Shown: positions 1 to 9,470, numbered from the stretch's first letter. The stretch: DNA of 32,174 nucleotides from Calditrichota bacterium (GCA_008501655.1 QQUK01000244.1:1-32174), one strand, 5' to 3'. Notes: generated by a model not told the origin, from the sequence alone. A program made the numbers and translations.

Positions 1-436
1 ATGGTTCTTTAAATTGTACAGCTTGTGAACTTTGTATGCGTGCCTGTCCGACTTCGGAAATTACTATCGATGCTCCCCGTATGAAAATAAAAAGAAACAG
101 CTGAAAAAATTCGAAATCGATTTTGCCATCTGCTGTTATTGCGGACTGTGTGAAGAAGCCTGTAACTTCTCAGCATTAAAACTTGCCAACAAATATGAAT
201 ATTCGACTACCGATATCAATGATATGGTCTGGGATGTAGACAAACTGCAAGAATGCGGCCGCGATGTTGACTATATTGACACCCGCAAGAAAAAAACACC
301 AAAAAAAGAAGCTCCGAAACCGGCTGCACCTAAAGCTGAAACAACAAAAACGGAAGCTTCCAAAGATGCTGAAGTAAAAACTGAAGAGACAAAAACTGAC
401 TCTCCTGAACCGGATAAAAAAGAAGGGGAGAATTAA
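1..436 (+). CDS. nuoI: NADH-quinone oxidoreductase subunit I (NuoI), 5'-truncated by the window edge and apparently frameshifted
   Basis: Frame 3 from nt 3 reads GSLNCTACELCMRACPTSEITIDAPRMKIKRNS* (first 4Fe-4S motif CxxCxxCxxxCP, stop at 102-104). Frame 2 reads KKKQLKKFEIDFAICCYCGLCEEACNF... to the stop at 434-436 (second 4Fe-4S motif). nuoJ follows immediately. Confidence 0.88.
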
Positions 437-439
437 AAT

Positions 440-982
440 ATGGATATTTTGTTGAACGAACTCGCCGGTAGACCGGTATTCTGGATTATTTCTATGATTA
501 TGCTTGTGTCAGCTTTTATGGTTGTCACATTAAAGAATGTATTCCATTGTGCGATATTTCTTATTCTGACTTTGTTTTCGGTTGCCGGATTGTTTGTCAT
601 GCTGAACGCAGAGTTTTTGGCTGCAGCGCAGGTGCTCATCTATGTTGGTGCGATTTCTATTCTGATGATTTTTGCTATAATGCTTTCATCAAACTTTGCC
701 AAAGATAAAATCAGGATGACATCGAAAAATGCAATCGTCGTTTCTCTGCCGGTTATGTTTTTCGGACTTGGCGTTATTGCCTTAGTAGTTAAAACTATTG
801 TAGACATACAACCGCTATGGAATCGTGATCCGGCTGATTTAACCGCACTCCCTGCTGACAATACTATGATGATTGGTAAATATCTGATGACTGAGTATAT
901 GCTTCCGTTTGAAGTCGTCTCAGTACTGCTGCTTTCTGCAATGATCGGTGCGATTGTACTTGCCAGAAAGGAACGGTCATAA
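440..982 (+). CDS. nuoJ: NADH-quinone oxidoreductase subunit J
   Basis: 180 aa, multi-TM, motif AEFLAAAQVLIYVGAISILMIFAIML; position between nuoI and nuoK. Confidence 0.95.
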   Translation: MDILLNELAGRPVFWIISMIMLVSAFMVVTLKNVFHCAIFLILTLFSVAGLFVMLNAEFLAAAQVLIYVGAISILMIFAIMLSSNFAKDKIRMTSKNAIVVSLPVMFFGLGVIALVVKTIVDIQPLWNRDPADLTALPADNTMMIGKYLMTEYMLPFEVVSVLLLSAMIGAIVLARKERS

Positions 983-1281
983 TGCTTCCATATATTGCTG
1001 TAGCCGCTGTGCTGTTCTCTTTGGGTATCTTTGGTGTGTTGACCCGCCGGAATACGATCGGGATTCTAATGTCTTTGGAATTGATGTTTAACGCCGTGAA
1101 TATAAATTTGGTTGCCTTTAATAAGTTCGTCTGGACCGATGCTTTAATCGGTCAGATGTTTGCGATGTTTATTATTGTCGTTGCAGCGGCGGAAGCTGTT
1201 GTCGGTCTGGCGATTGTACTCCTGCTATACCGCAACTGGCAGGGTATTAACACTGATAATATAAATATAATGAAGTGGTAG
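982..1281 (+). CDS. nuoK: NADH-quinone oxidoreductase subunit K
   Basis: 99 aa, motif GVLTRRNTIGILMSLELMFNAVNINLVAF; start ATG overlaps the nuoJ stop (TAATG). Confidence 0.96.
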   Translation: MLPYIAVAAVLFSLGIFGVLTRRNTIGILMSLELMFNAVNINLVAFNKFVWTDALIGQMFAMFIIVVAAAEAVVGLAIVLLLYRNWQGINTDNINIMKW

Positions 1282-1291
1282 GATTATTGCG

Positions 1292-3382
1292 ATGACTGAA
1301 CATTCATATCTTATAGTTCTCTTACCGGCATTTTCATTTTTAATGATTGTTTTCTTCCTTCGCTGGAAAGAGAAAATAGCTTCTCTCTTTTCAATCGCAA
1401 TGATTGTTACTTCACTCATTATGTCTATATCCGTTCTCTTCGAAACAATTGCAAGAAATGGTGAAGCGTATACCGCATCATTTACAATGGCGCAATTGGG
1501 GTCGTTTAAACTGCAACTTGGACTTTTGATTGATCCGCTAACGGCGATGATGCTTGTTGTTGTAACGGCGATCGGTACCTGTGTTGAGATTTATTCAATC
1601 GGATATATGAAAGATGACCCGCGATTCTCACGCTTTTTTGCCTATCTTTCGTTATTCCTTTTCTCCATGCTTGGTCTGGTTGTTTCTGATAACTTTTTTA
1701 TGACATTTATATTCTGGGAACTGGTCGGGTTGACATCATATCTGTTAATCGGGTTCTGGTTTGAGAAAAAATCTGCAGCTGATGCCTGCAAAAAAGCATT
1801 CCTGACTACCCGTGTTGGTGATTTAGGATTTTTAGTCGGCTTGTTGCTGATTATGTATTACACCGGTACATTCAATTATGAAGAAGTGTTTGCTAAAATT
1901 GGTATGGATGTATTCCCGCCGGCAATGCTGACTCTTGCGGCAATCGGTGTATTCTGTGGTGCTATCGGTAAATCGGCACAATTCCCCCTTCATACCTGGC
2001 TTCCCGATGCAATGGAAGGTCCTACTCCGGTATCAGCAATCGTTCATTCGGCAACGATGGTTGCAGCCGGTGTATATCTGACAGCCCGGGCAATGACTGT
2101 TTTTGTCGCCTCGGCTGATGCATCATTTTTTGTAGCGGTCATTGGTGTTGTGACATCGCTCTTAGCGGCGACTATTGCACTTGTTCAGGTTGATATAAAA
2201 CGAATTTTAGCATACTCGACTGTATCCCAGCTTGGTTATATGATTATGGCTCTGGGTCTGTACGGGTATGATACTGCTAACGGACATCATTCACCCGGAT
2301 TTTATGCCGGTACATTCCATTTGATGACCCACGCCTTCTTTAAGTCGCTCTTATTTATGGGAGCCGGTTCGGTTATTCATGCGGTTCATACAAATGATAT
2401 CCGTGATATGGGTGGACTATTAAAGAAGATGCCGATAACCGCTCCAACATTTTTGATTGGGTCGCTTTCGATTGCCGGTTTCCCTCTGACATCAGGATTT
2501 TTCTCCAAAGATGAAATCGTTGCAGCAACGTTCGGACACCCGGTCTTTACAGTCTTAACATTGCTTATCGCTTTTATGACAGCATTTTACATGTGGAGAC
2601 TCTGCTTCCTGACATTCTTCGGCAAACCACGTGATGAACATCGCTATGAACATGCTCATGAATCTCCTAAGACTATGGCTTATCCGCTCATCTTTTTAGC
2701 TTTTATGGCTGTATTTGTCGGATGGACCGGTATCCCGGCATTGTCACATGGATTTGCTTCATTTGTCTTCCATGCTGAACCGTATCATCCACACGCTGAC
2801 TGGATGAATTATATAGTCTCATCAATTGTTGGGCTTTCCGGTATCGGACTGGCATGGCTGATGTATTATAAACGAAAAATCGACCCGGATAAACTTGCTG
2901 AAAGATTCAAACCAATCTATACCCTCTTCTGGAACAAATGGTACTTTGACGAACTGTATGATATCATCATTGTCAAACCGATTTTAGCAATCGGACGGTT
3001 CTTCTGGTCATTTGATGCCAATGTTGTCGATGGAGCTGTAAACGGAACTGCAAAAGTAACCCTTTTGTGGGCTGACTTAAAATGGTGGTTTGACCGATGG
3101 ATTGTTGACGGAGCTGTAAACGGATGCGGATGGATCGTTCGTGCGTTTGGTTCTCTGTTAAAATATATCCAATCAGGGCGGATGCAGTTCTACGGACTGT
3201 TTATCCTCTTTTTCATTGTTGCCGCCGGAATCTATAAATTTGAATCTGCATATTTAAACGGCTGGATATTTACAGATTTCCTGGAAGTAACCACATTGTT
3301 TGTGATTTTGATCGGATTTTTATCATATTTTGCTAAGACAATTGTACCAGAAAGCACAACCAAACCTAAACGAGAAGAATAG
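1292..3382 (+). CDS. nuoL: NADH-quinone oxidoreductase subunit L
   Basis: 696 aa, motifs FFWELVGLTSYLLIGFW-type and HTWLPDAMEGPTPVSAIVHSATMVAAGVYL; long C-terminal lateral-helix/TM region. Confidence 0.96.
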   Translation: MTEHSYLIVLLPAFSFLMIVFFLRWKEKIASLFSIAMIVTSLIMSISVLFETIARNGEAYTASFTMAQLGSFKLQLGLLIDPLTAMMLVVVTAIGTCVEIYSIGYMKDDPRFSRFFAYLSLFLFSMLGLVVSDNFFMTFIFWELVGLTSYLLIGFWFEKKSAADACKKAFLTTRVGDLGFLVGLLLIMYYTGTFNYEEVFAKIGMDVFPPAMLTLAAIGVFCGAIGKSAQFPLHTWLPDAMEGPTPVSAIVHSATMVAAGVYLTARAMTVFVASADASFFVAVIGVVTSLLAATIALVQVDIKRILAYSTVSQLGYMIMALGLYGYDTANGHHSPGFYAGTFHLMTHAFFKSLLFMGAGSVIHAVHTNDIRDMGGLLKKMPITAPTFLIGSLSIAGFPLTSGFFSKDEIVAATFGHPVFTVLTLLIAFMTAFYMWRLCFLTFFGKPRDEHRYEHAHESPKTMAYPLIFLAFMAVFVGWTGIPALSHGFASFVFHAEPYHPHADWMNYIVSSIVGLSGIGLAWLMYYKRKIDPDKLAERFKPIYTLFWNKWYFDELYDIIIVKPILAIGRFFWSFDANVVDGAVNGTAKVTLLWADLKWWFDRWIVDGAVNGCGWIVRAFGSLLKYIQSGRMQFYGLFILFFIVAAGIYKFESAYLNGWIFTDFLEVTTLFVILIGFLSYFAKTIVPESTTKPKREE

Positions 3383-3407
3383 ATTTGATTTTGGAGGATA
3401 AATTGTA

Positions 3408-4892
3408 ATGGGTATATTAAGTTGGTTAATTCTTGTTCCACTAATCGGCATGGTTTATGTCATGCTTATGCCAAAGGAGAAGGTAAACCTAATCCGGTAT
3501 GGCGCGGTTATTATCTCTGTGATTCCGATGCTGCTCTCGTTCTGGTTAACCTGGGATTATTTCTTCAACTACTCCGGTTCTGCAGCTATGGCATATATGG
3601 AAGGTCCTTATGAATGGATTCCTTCTTTAAATATTCAATATCTCCTGGGTGCTGACGGTATTTCTGTTCCGATGTTGTTCCTGACCGGTCTGCTATCCAC
3701 AATCTCTCTGATTGCATCGTTTTCGATTAAATTCCGCGTTAAAGAATATTTTGCCTTTTTCCTGCTTCTTGAAGCCGGTATGATGGGTGTTTTTGTAGCG
3801 CTTGATTTCTTCCTCTTTTATGTTTTCTGGGAAATCATGCTTGTTCCGATGTACTTCTTAATCGGTGTCTGGGGCGGACCGCAAAAAGAATATGCGGCGA
3901 TTAAGTTCTTCCTGTATACACTGTTCGGTTCAATCTTTATGCTTGTTGCGATTTTGATAATGTACTTTACCTCTGAACCGCATACACTAAATATGCTTGA
4001 GTTAATCGACCATGGTCCGACTCTTTCTCACACTCTGCAGATGGTCTGTTTTATATTCTTCTTCATCGCCTTTGCTATCAAAGTTCCCGTCTGGCCGTTC
4101 CATACCTGGTTACCTGATGCACACGTGCAGGCTCCGACAGCTGTTTCCGTTATCCTTGCCGGTGTACTGCTTAAAATGGGTACGTATGCTATGCTTCGTA
4201 TTAACTGGCCGATGTTCCCGAAAGCTCTGCAGGACCTTTCCTTCTGGATAGCTGTACTCGGTGTGATCGGAATCATATATGGTGCCCTTGTTTCAATGGC
4301 ACAAAAGGATTTGAAAAAACTTGTGGCGTATTCATCGGTCTCTCATATGGGATACTGTATGCTTGCGCTTGCTGCTTATAGTTCCGTTACCGCAATTGCC
4401 GGTGTCATGTTCCAGATGATTTCCCACGGTCTTATTACCGGCGCATTATTCCTTATGGTCGGTGTTCTCTATGACCGGGCTCATACCAGAGAGATTGCTC
4501 TTTTTGGCGGACTTGGTTCCAAACTTCCGGTTTATACCGCTTTGATGCTGATGTTCTCCATGGCGGCACTCGGTCTCCCGGGTATGTCCGGATTCGTTTC
4601 TGAATTTATGATATTTATCGGTGCCTTTGGTGCATTGAACAAAGTCTTAGTTGGTATAGCCGTTCTTGGTGTTGTCTTAGGTGCTGCATATATGCTCCGT
4701 ATGTTCCAGAATGTTTTCCTTGGAGAATTCAATATGGCGAAATGGGGCGGACTGACTGAAATCAACGGACGCGAATTGTTAACCGTTATCCCGCTTGCTA
4801 TCTTGACTCTTGCGATCGGTATTTATCCGAAACCGCTGACTGATCTGCTGCAGGCGACTCTCGATAACTTAGTACTACTGATGTCAAGGTAA
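3408..4892 (+). CDS. nuoM: NADH-quinone oxidoreductase subunit M
   Basis: 494 aa, motifs FYVFWEIMLVPMYFLIGVWGG, FHTWLPDAHVQAPTAVSVILAGVLLKMGTY. Confidence 0.96.
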   Translation: MGILSWLILVPLIGMVYVMLMPKEKVNLIRYGAVIISVIPMLLSFWLTWDYFFNYSGSAAMAYMEGPYEWIPSLNIQYLLGADGISVPMLFLTGLLSTISLIASFSIKFRVKEYFAFFLLLEAGMMGVFVALDFFLFYVFWEIMLVPMYFLIGVWGGPQKEYAAIKFFLYTLFGSIFMLVAILIMYFTSEPHTLNMLELIDHGPTLSHTLQMVCFIFFFIAFAIKVPVWPFHTWLPDAHVQAPTAVSVILAGVLLKMGTYAMLRINWPMFPKALQDLSFWIAVLGVIGIIYGALVSMAQKDLKKLVAYSSVSHMGYCMLALAAYSSVTAIAGVMFQMISHGLITGALFLMVGVLYDRAHTREIALFGGLGSKLPVYTALMLMFSMAALGLPGMSGFVSEFMIFIGAFGALNKVLVGIAVLGVVLGAAYMLRMFQNVFLGEFNMAKWGGLTEINGRELLTVIPLAILTLAIGIYPKPLTDLLQATLDNLVLLMSR

Positions 4893-4893
4893 G

Positions 4894-6408
4894 ATGATGG
4901 ATCCACAACTGCCGATTACAAATGTGACTGAAACGCTTCTGGCGATGCTTCCGGAGATATTCCTTTTCTGCTGGGCATTGGTTGTAATTACAATTGATGT
5001 TGTCAGTAAGCGGAAAAGTGAAACACTTGCCGGATATCTCTCCATGATAGGCTTATTGATAACCGGAATACTCTTAAGCTTTTCGACCTACGGTAAAGGC
5101 TTCGGCAATATGTTTTTCAACGACCCGATGGCAGCCTTTTTCAAAATAATCTTTATATCAGCAGCATTTATGGCAATCGGTTCCTCATTCGGTATTACCA
5201 AAAAGAAAATTGTAAATCATAGGGGTGAATTTTTCGGCCTGATTTTGTTTTCAACAGTCGGTATGATGTTCCTTTCGGCATCTCGGGAGATGATCTCACT
5301 GTATATCGGTTTAGAACTGACGACGATTCCGCTGTTTGTTCTTGCTGCATTTTTTAAAGATGAAAAACTTTCGATTGAATCGGGTATAAAATATTTTGTT
5401 ATCGGTGCCTTTTCATCAGCCCTGCTATTGTACGGTATGTCGTTTTTATACGGATTGTCCGGTACAACCGATCTTCTTTCGATGCGTTTAAATATTGCCG
5501 CTTTCCACCTGACCTTTAAACAGATCGGTGTTGTTGTTCTGATTTCCAATATCATGCTGGTAGCCGGAATCGGATTTAAACTGGCACTACCACCGTTCCA
5601 TCAATGGGCACCCGATGTTTATGAAGGTGCACCGACGCCTGTTGCTGCCTTTTTATCAGTCGGTTCCAAGGCTGCAGGACTTGTTGCATTTGCCAAGATG
5701 TTCCTTCTGGCGCTTCCTGCGTTTTATGGTACGGAAATGTTCCCTAATGACTGGGGAATGATGGTTGGATTTTTTGCGGCATGTTCTATGATTATTGGTA
5801 ATGTAGTCGCTATTCGCCAGACAAACATCAAACGTATGCTTGCCTATTCCTCAATTGCACAAGCTGGGTATATCATGGTAGGTATGCTTGCTCTCAATGA
5901 ACACGGTCTTGCTTCGGTCGCATTTTACATGTTTGCTTATCTCTTTGCTAACATGGGTGCATTTGCAGCTGTTGCCCTCTTTGAAGATAAAACCGGCTCC
6001 TGTCAGATAGCCAGCTATGAAGGATTATCGAAAACATCACCGTTTTTTGCGGTTTCATTTTCGATATTTCTCTTATCACTTGTCGGTATACCTCCGCTTG
6101 GCGGATTTATGGCAAAGTACAAAGTTTTTGCCGCTGCGATTGCTCAGGCATCAGCCCACGAATCAGGTCAATGGATTTACTGGTTGGTCGGCATAGGCTT
6201 ACTGACATCAGTATTTTCTCTTTATTATTATGCTAATGTCATCCGGCAGATGTACTTCTCTAAAAATGATTCACCGTATACGATGACCTATAATCCGGCT
6301 ATTTTGACTGTTCTTATTATCGGTGTGCTCGGTGTTCTTGCGGCTGGATTGTTCCCTGAGCCGGTTTTAGAGTTTGCCGGTCAAATTTCTAACTCGTTCG
6401 GTTTTTGA
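4894..6408 (+). CDS. nuoN: NADH-quinone oxidoreductase subunit N
   Basis: 504 aa, motifs YIGLELTTIPLFVLAAF, FHQWAPDVYEGAPTPVAAFLSVGSKAAG; last gene of the nuo run. Confidence 0.95.
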   Translation: MMDPQLPITNVTETLLAMLPEIFLFCWALVVITIDVVSKRKSETLAGYLSMIGLLITGILLSFSTYGKGFGNMFFNDPMAAFFKIIFISAAFMAIGSSFGITKKKIVNHRGEFFGLILFSTVGMMFLSASREMISLYIGLELTTIPLFVLAAFFKDEKLSIESGIKYFVIGAFSSALLLYGMSFLYGLSGTTDLLSMRLNIAAFHLTFKQIGVVVLISNIMLVAGIGFKLALPPFHQWAPDVYEGAPTPVAAFLSVGSKAAGLVAFAKMFLLALPAFYGTEMFPNDWGMMVGFFAACSMIIGNVVAIRQTNIKRMLAYSSIAQAGYIMVGMLALNEHGLASVAFYMFAYLFANMGAFAAVALFEDKTGSCQIASYEGLSKTSPFFAVSFSIFLLSLVGIPPLGGFMAKYKVFAAAIAQASAHESGQWIYWLVGIGLLTSVFSLYYYANVIRQMYFSKNDSPYTMTYNPAILTVLIIGVLGVLAAGLFPEPVLEFAGQISNSFGF

Positions 6409-6435
6409 GACAGTAACTAATCTCACCAAAACAGA

Positions 6436-6465
6436 TTGACAAAAACTTAAATAACCCGATATTAA
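6436..6465 (+). promoter_or_regulatory. Candidate sigma70-type promoter upstream of the DUF502 gene
   Basis: TTGACA (6436-6441), 18-nt spacer, TATTAA (6460-6465), 28 nt before the ATG at 6494. Confidence 0.4.
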
Positions 6466-6493
6466 TTAATAAGCTATTGGGATAGAGAAAATT

Positions 6494-7132
6494 ATGTTTT
6501 TGAACAAACTTATTACAATATTAAAGCGTCATTTTGTATCAGGTGTACTTGTTGTTGTACCGATTATATTAACTTATCTGGTAATCAAATTCCTCTTTGA
6601 GACAGTCGACAATATCCTGCAGCCGCTTATTGTCAGACTGTTTGGTTATTCTTTGCCCGGTCTTGGACTTATCACGACTTTGTTGCTTATCATATTGGCC
6701 GGTATTTTTACCCGAAACATTATCGGGAAGAAATTTTTCAAACTCGGGGATTTCTTTCTGCACAAGATGCCGATAATCCGTCCGATATATTCCGCCGCAA
6801 AACAGCTTCTTGAGGCGCTCACTGTGTCTAACATTAAATCATTCAAAGAGGTTGTCTTAGTTGAGTATCCGCGAAAAAATTGCTATGCTCTCGGGTTTTT
6901 ATCAAACAGAATCGAAATTGAATCAAAAGGTGAACGGGTGGCTGTGTTTGTTCCCTCAACTCCAACACCGGTTTCCGGTATGGTAGTTCTTGTTGCGCCG
7001 GAAGAAATTTTACATATTAATATGTCAGTGGAAGAAGGGGTGAAATTTTTGGTTTCAGGCGGGGTTGTGTCGCCTGAATTTATGAAAAAAAGAGTCGTTG
7101 AAAAAGACGAAATCAAAGAGGTACCGAATTGA
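6494..7132 (+). CDS. DUF502 family membrane protein
   Basis: 212 aa; N-terminal FVSGVLVVVPIILTYLVIKFLFETVDNILQP and the PIIRPIYSAAKQLLEAL / VFVPSTPTPVSGMVVLV motifs typical of DUF502. Confidence 0.88.
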   Translation: MFLNKLITILKRHFVSGVLVVVPIILTYLVIKFLFETVDNILQPLIVRLFGYSLPGLGLITTLLLIILAGIFTRNIIGKKFFKLGDFFLHKMPIIRPIYSAAKQLLEALTVSNIKSFKEVVLVEYPRKNCYALGFLSNRIEIESKGERVAVFVPSTPTPVSGMVVLVAPEEILHINMSVEEGVKFLVSGGVVSPEFMKKRVVEKDEIKEVPN

Positions 7133-8037
7133 AACTTGCTAATCTGTTAATGGAACGCAGAATTAAAATCGATTTGAAATCAAGAACAAAAGATGATGCG
7201 ATTATTGAACTTCTTGATTTAATAAAAACCGATGGTGTCAATTTGGATTATCATGAAGTCCTGGCATCAATCAAAGAACGGGAAGATATTGAAAATACGA
7301 ATTACGGTCATGGATTTGCCTTCCCTCATGCCCGCACCGATGCGGTTAAAGAACTTTATATATTGATTGGTGTTTCACACTATGGATTAGAGGGAAGAAC
7401 TCCTGATTCGATACCTGTCCATGTCGTCTGTCTCCTTTTAACTCCGGCAACAATAGCCAAATTATATCTGCAGACTTTGTCCGGGCTTGCAAGTTTTGGA
7501 CGGACCGAAGGGATCCTTGATAAGATCATCAATATCAAACAGCCTTGTGAACTTGTAAAACTTGTCGGTGACAGCAACATAACGGTTGATAAGGAGTTGA
7601 TGGTTAGGGATATCATGCGTCACTCGGTTGCCTGTGTCACTCCTGATGATTCACTCAAAGATGTAGCCAATCGAATGTTTCAGGATAGATTGTCAGCTCT
7701 TGCCGTTGTAGATGCAGAGGATAAGTTGGTCGGGGTTATTTCAGATAGGGATTTGATAAAAGCTGCTCTGCCTGATTATAAATCACTAATTTCAAATCTG
7801 AATTATTCGATGGAAGTCGAGCCGTTTGAGGAACTTCTCAAAAATGAAGAGAAGATCAAAGTCTCCCAGCTGTATCGTACAGACTATGAAAAAGCAACTC
7901 CGAATACACGGATTGTCGAGATTGCTGCCATGATGATATTTAAAGATGTCCGCAGAGTGTTTGTTGTCTCTAAAGATGAAAAATTGTTAGGTGTACTTTT
8001 GAGAAAAGATATAGTCAATATGGTGATTCGGGGGTAA
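7129..8037 (+). CDS. PTS EIIA type-2-like domain plus tandem CBS domains
   Basis: 302 aa; EIIA phospho-His context YGHGFAFPHARTDAV; CBS pair (VRDIMRHSVACVTPDDSLKDVANRMFQDRLSALAVVDAEDKLVGVISDRDLI ... IVEIAAMMIFKDVRRVFVVSKDEKLLGVLLRKDIV). Likely TTG start overlapping the upstream TGA. Confidence 0.87.
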   Translation: MKLANLLMERRIKIDLKSRTKDDAIIELLDLIKTDGVNLDYHEVLASIKEREDIENTNYGHGFAFPHARTDAVKELYILIGVSHYGLEGRTPDSIPVHVVCLLLTPATIAKLYLQTLSGLASFGRTEGILDKIINIKQPCELVKLVGDSNITVDKELMVRDIMRHSVACVTPDDSLKDVANRMFQDRLSALAVVDAEDKLVGVISDRDLIKAALPDYKSLISNLNYSMEVEPFEELLKNEEKIKVSQLYRTDYEKATPNTRIVEIAAMMIFKDVRRVFVVSKDEKLLGVLLRKDIVNMVIRG

Positions 8038-8047
8038 AATCTTTATA

Positions 8048-8076
8048 TTGACACCAAAGTCTCACTTTTCTAAGAT
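8048..8076 (+). promoter_or_regulatory. Candidate sigma70-type promoter upstream of the small lipoprotein gene
   Basis: TTGACA (8048-8053), 17-nt spacer, TAAGAT (8071-8076). Confidence 0.38.
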
Positions 8077-8233
8077 ACATATTATGATAAATTCTTTTGT
8101 AATCACATCTTGAGTTATTCTATAAAGCACTTGATTTAGCTGTAATTTTATTAAGCATAAACTATACAAATATAAATCAGTGATTGCTTCTCTTTATATG
8201 AGCACATTAATACTTTTATCAAAGGAGATTTAA

Positions 8234-8524
8234 ATGGTGAATCGAATTTTGATGGTATTAGTAATTGTTTTGTTATCCTTGTTTTGTCTCTCCTGTGAAA
8301 GTACCGATACCATGGTTGAAATGGAAGGATTAACCGATCTGCAGAGTATTCCCACGGATTACGGGGAACTTGAAGCGGTGACATCGGAAGCACGATATCC
8401 GGGATGGTCTCAAATGTGGTTTTCAGACAGCAGTGGTGTTATTCGTATGGTCCGGGTCAACTGGGAAATGAAAAAGATGATTGATGAAGTTGTTATCATC
8501 AATAGAACAAGCTCAGTCGAATAG
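8234..8524 (+). CDS. Small predicted lipoprotein, unknown function
   Basis: 96 aa; signal peptide with a lipobox-like LFCLSC; AAGGAG ribosome-binding site just upstream. Confidence 0.7.
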   Translation: MVNRILMVLVIVLLSLFCLSCESTDTMVEMEGLTDLQSIPTDYGELEAVTSEARYPGWSQMWFSDSSGVIRMVRVNWEMKKMIDEVVIINRTSSVE

Positions 8525-8530
8525 GAGGAT

Positions 8531-8752
8531 ATGATGTTTGATAAATTATCTAGTTTACTGAGTCGATTGTTTTTTTCAGTCGGACTGATATTGCTTATCA
8601 TCGCAATAATTGATTGGTGTATGCGTTTGTTCGGATATACATTTTCATGGTTGGAATATCAACCGGGAAGACTGTTTGAGTTTTCCGCGATTCTCATGAT
8701 AACAGTAGCGGTTTTGATACTTCGACAAATAAGAAACCAGTTAAAAAAATGA
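8531..8752 (+). CDS. Small two-TM membrane protein, unknown function
   Basis: 73 aa, two hydrophobic segments; AGGAGG-like RBS (taggaggatatg) and tight spacing after the lipoprotein gene. Confidence 0.7.
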   Translation: MMFDKLSSLLSRLFFSVGLILLIIAIIDWCMRLFGYTFSWLEYQPGRLFEFSAILMITVAVLILRQIRNQLKK

Positions 8753-8770
8753 TTTCTTTTTGTTCTTATA

Positions 8771-8805
8771 CTATCAGGTAGTGTCAAGCAGTCACTGCCT
8801 GATAG
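8771..8805. terminator. Hairpin between convergent genes, possible bidirectional terminator
   Basis: CTATCAGGTAGTG / CACTGCCTGATAG, 13-bp arms with one wobble, 9-nt loop, in a convergent intergenic gap; T tract is weak. Confidence 0.55.
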
Positions 8806-8806
8806 C

Positions 8807-9400
8807 TTATCTTTTGAAAATACCATAGGGTATGTACATCGGAACTTTCTTCTGATACTTTCTATAAACATCTCCAAACTGATTGACCAGTTTTCTTTCT
8901 TCTAAGACTGTCCCTACATACAAATAAAGCGTAAAAATGATATTTATTATCAGCCGTTCAATTGTCAGATGCACAAATGCTGACCAAAGCAGTAAATAAC
9001 CGCCAAGATACCAGGGGTGACGTGAGTATTTTAAGATACCTTCAATATTAAATGATATATTGTTGTCTATCTCGTTGAGCTGTGTGATACCAAGAAAAGT
9101 ATTCATATTATATGATTTAGCACCTCTATACATCAAATAAAGACCGAGTGATGTCAGAATAATCGGTATCAATGCTGTTTTTGTTGTCCAGCTGAAAAGA
9201 ATCTCATCAGGAATAGACAGGCCATAGAAATAAATCAGCAGAAAACTGACAATTGAAAACATATTATAAAGGAGCCTGAAATAGCGGAAAGTAGTTTTCA
9301 TCCTCCCCTGGAGATATCTGGTTACAGGTTCAGCAATCAAAAGACTGTGCAGAAAACACCAGATAATCCAAAGTATACTTAAGGTTACATATTCAGTCAT
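8807..9400 (-). CDS. Integral membrane methyltransferase (ICMT / NnrU / MddA-like)
   Basis: 197 aa, multi-TM, YSRHPWYLGGYLLLWSAF and GTVLEERKLVNQFGDVYRKYQKKVPMYIP signature. Confidence 0.75.
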   Translation of the reverse strand: MTEYVTLSILWIIWCFLHSLLIAEPVTRYLQGRMKTTFRYFRLLYNMFSIVSFLLIYFYGLSIPDEILFSWTTKTALIPIILTSLGLYLMYRGAKSYNMNTFLGITQLNEIDNNISFNIEGILKYSRHPWYLGGYLLLWSAFVHLTIERLIINIIFTLYLYVGTVLEERKLVNQFGDVYRKYQKKVPMYIPYGIFKR

Positions 9401-9470
9401 TTCAGTCGATTAAACTCCATCCGATTTTCTTTGACAAATATAGAGAAAATACGTACTCTATGCCACATAT

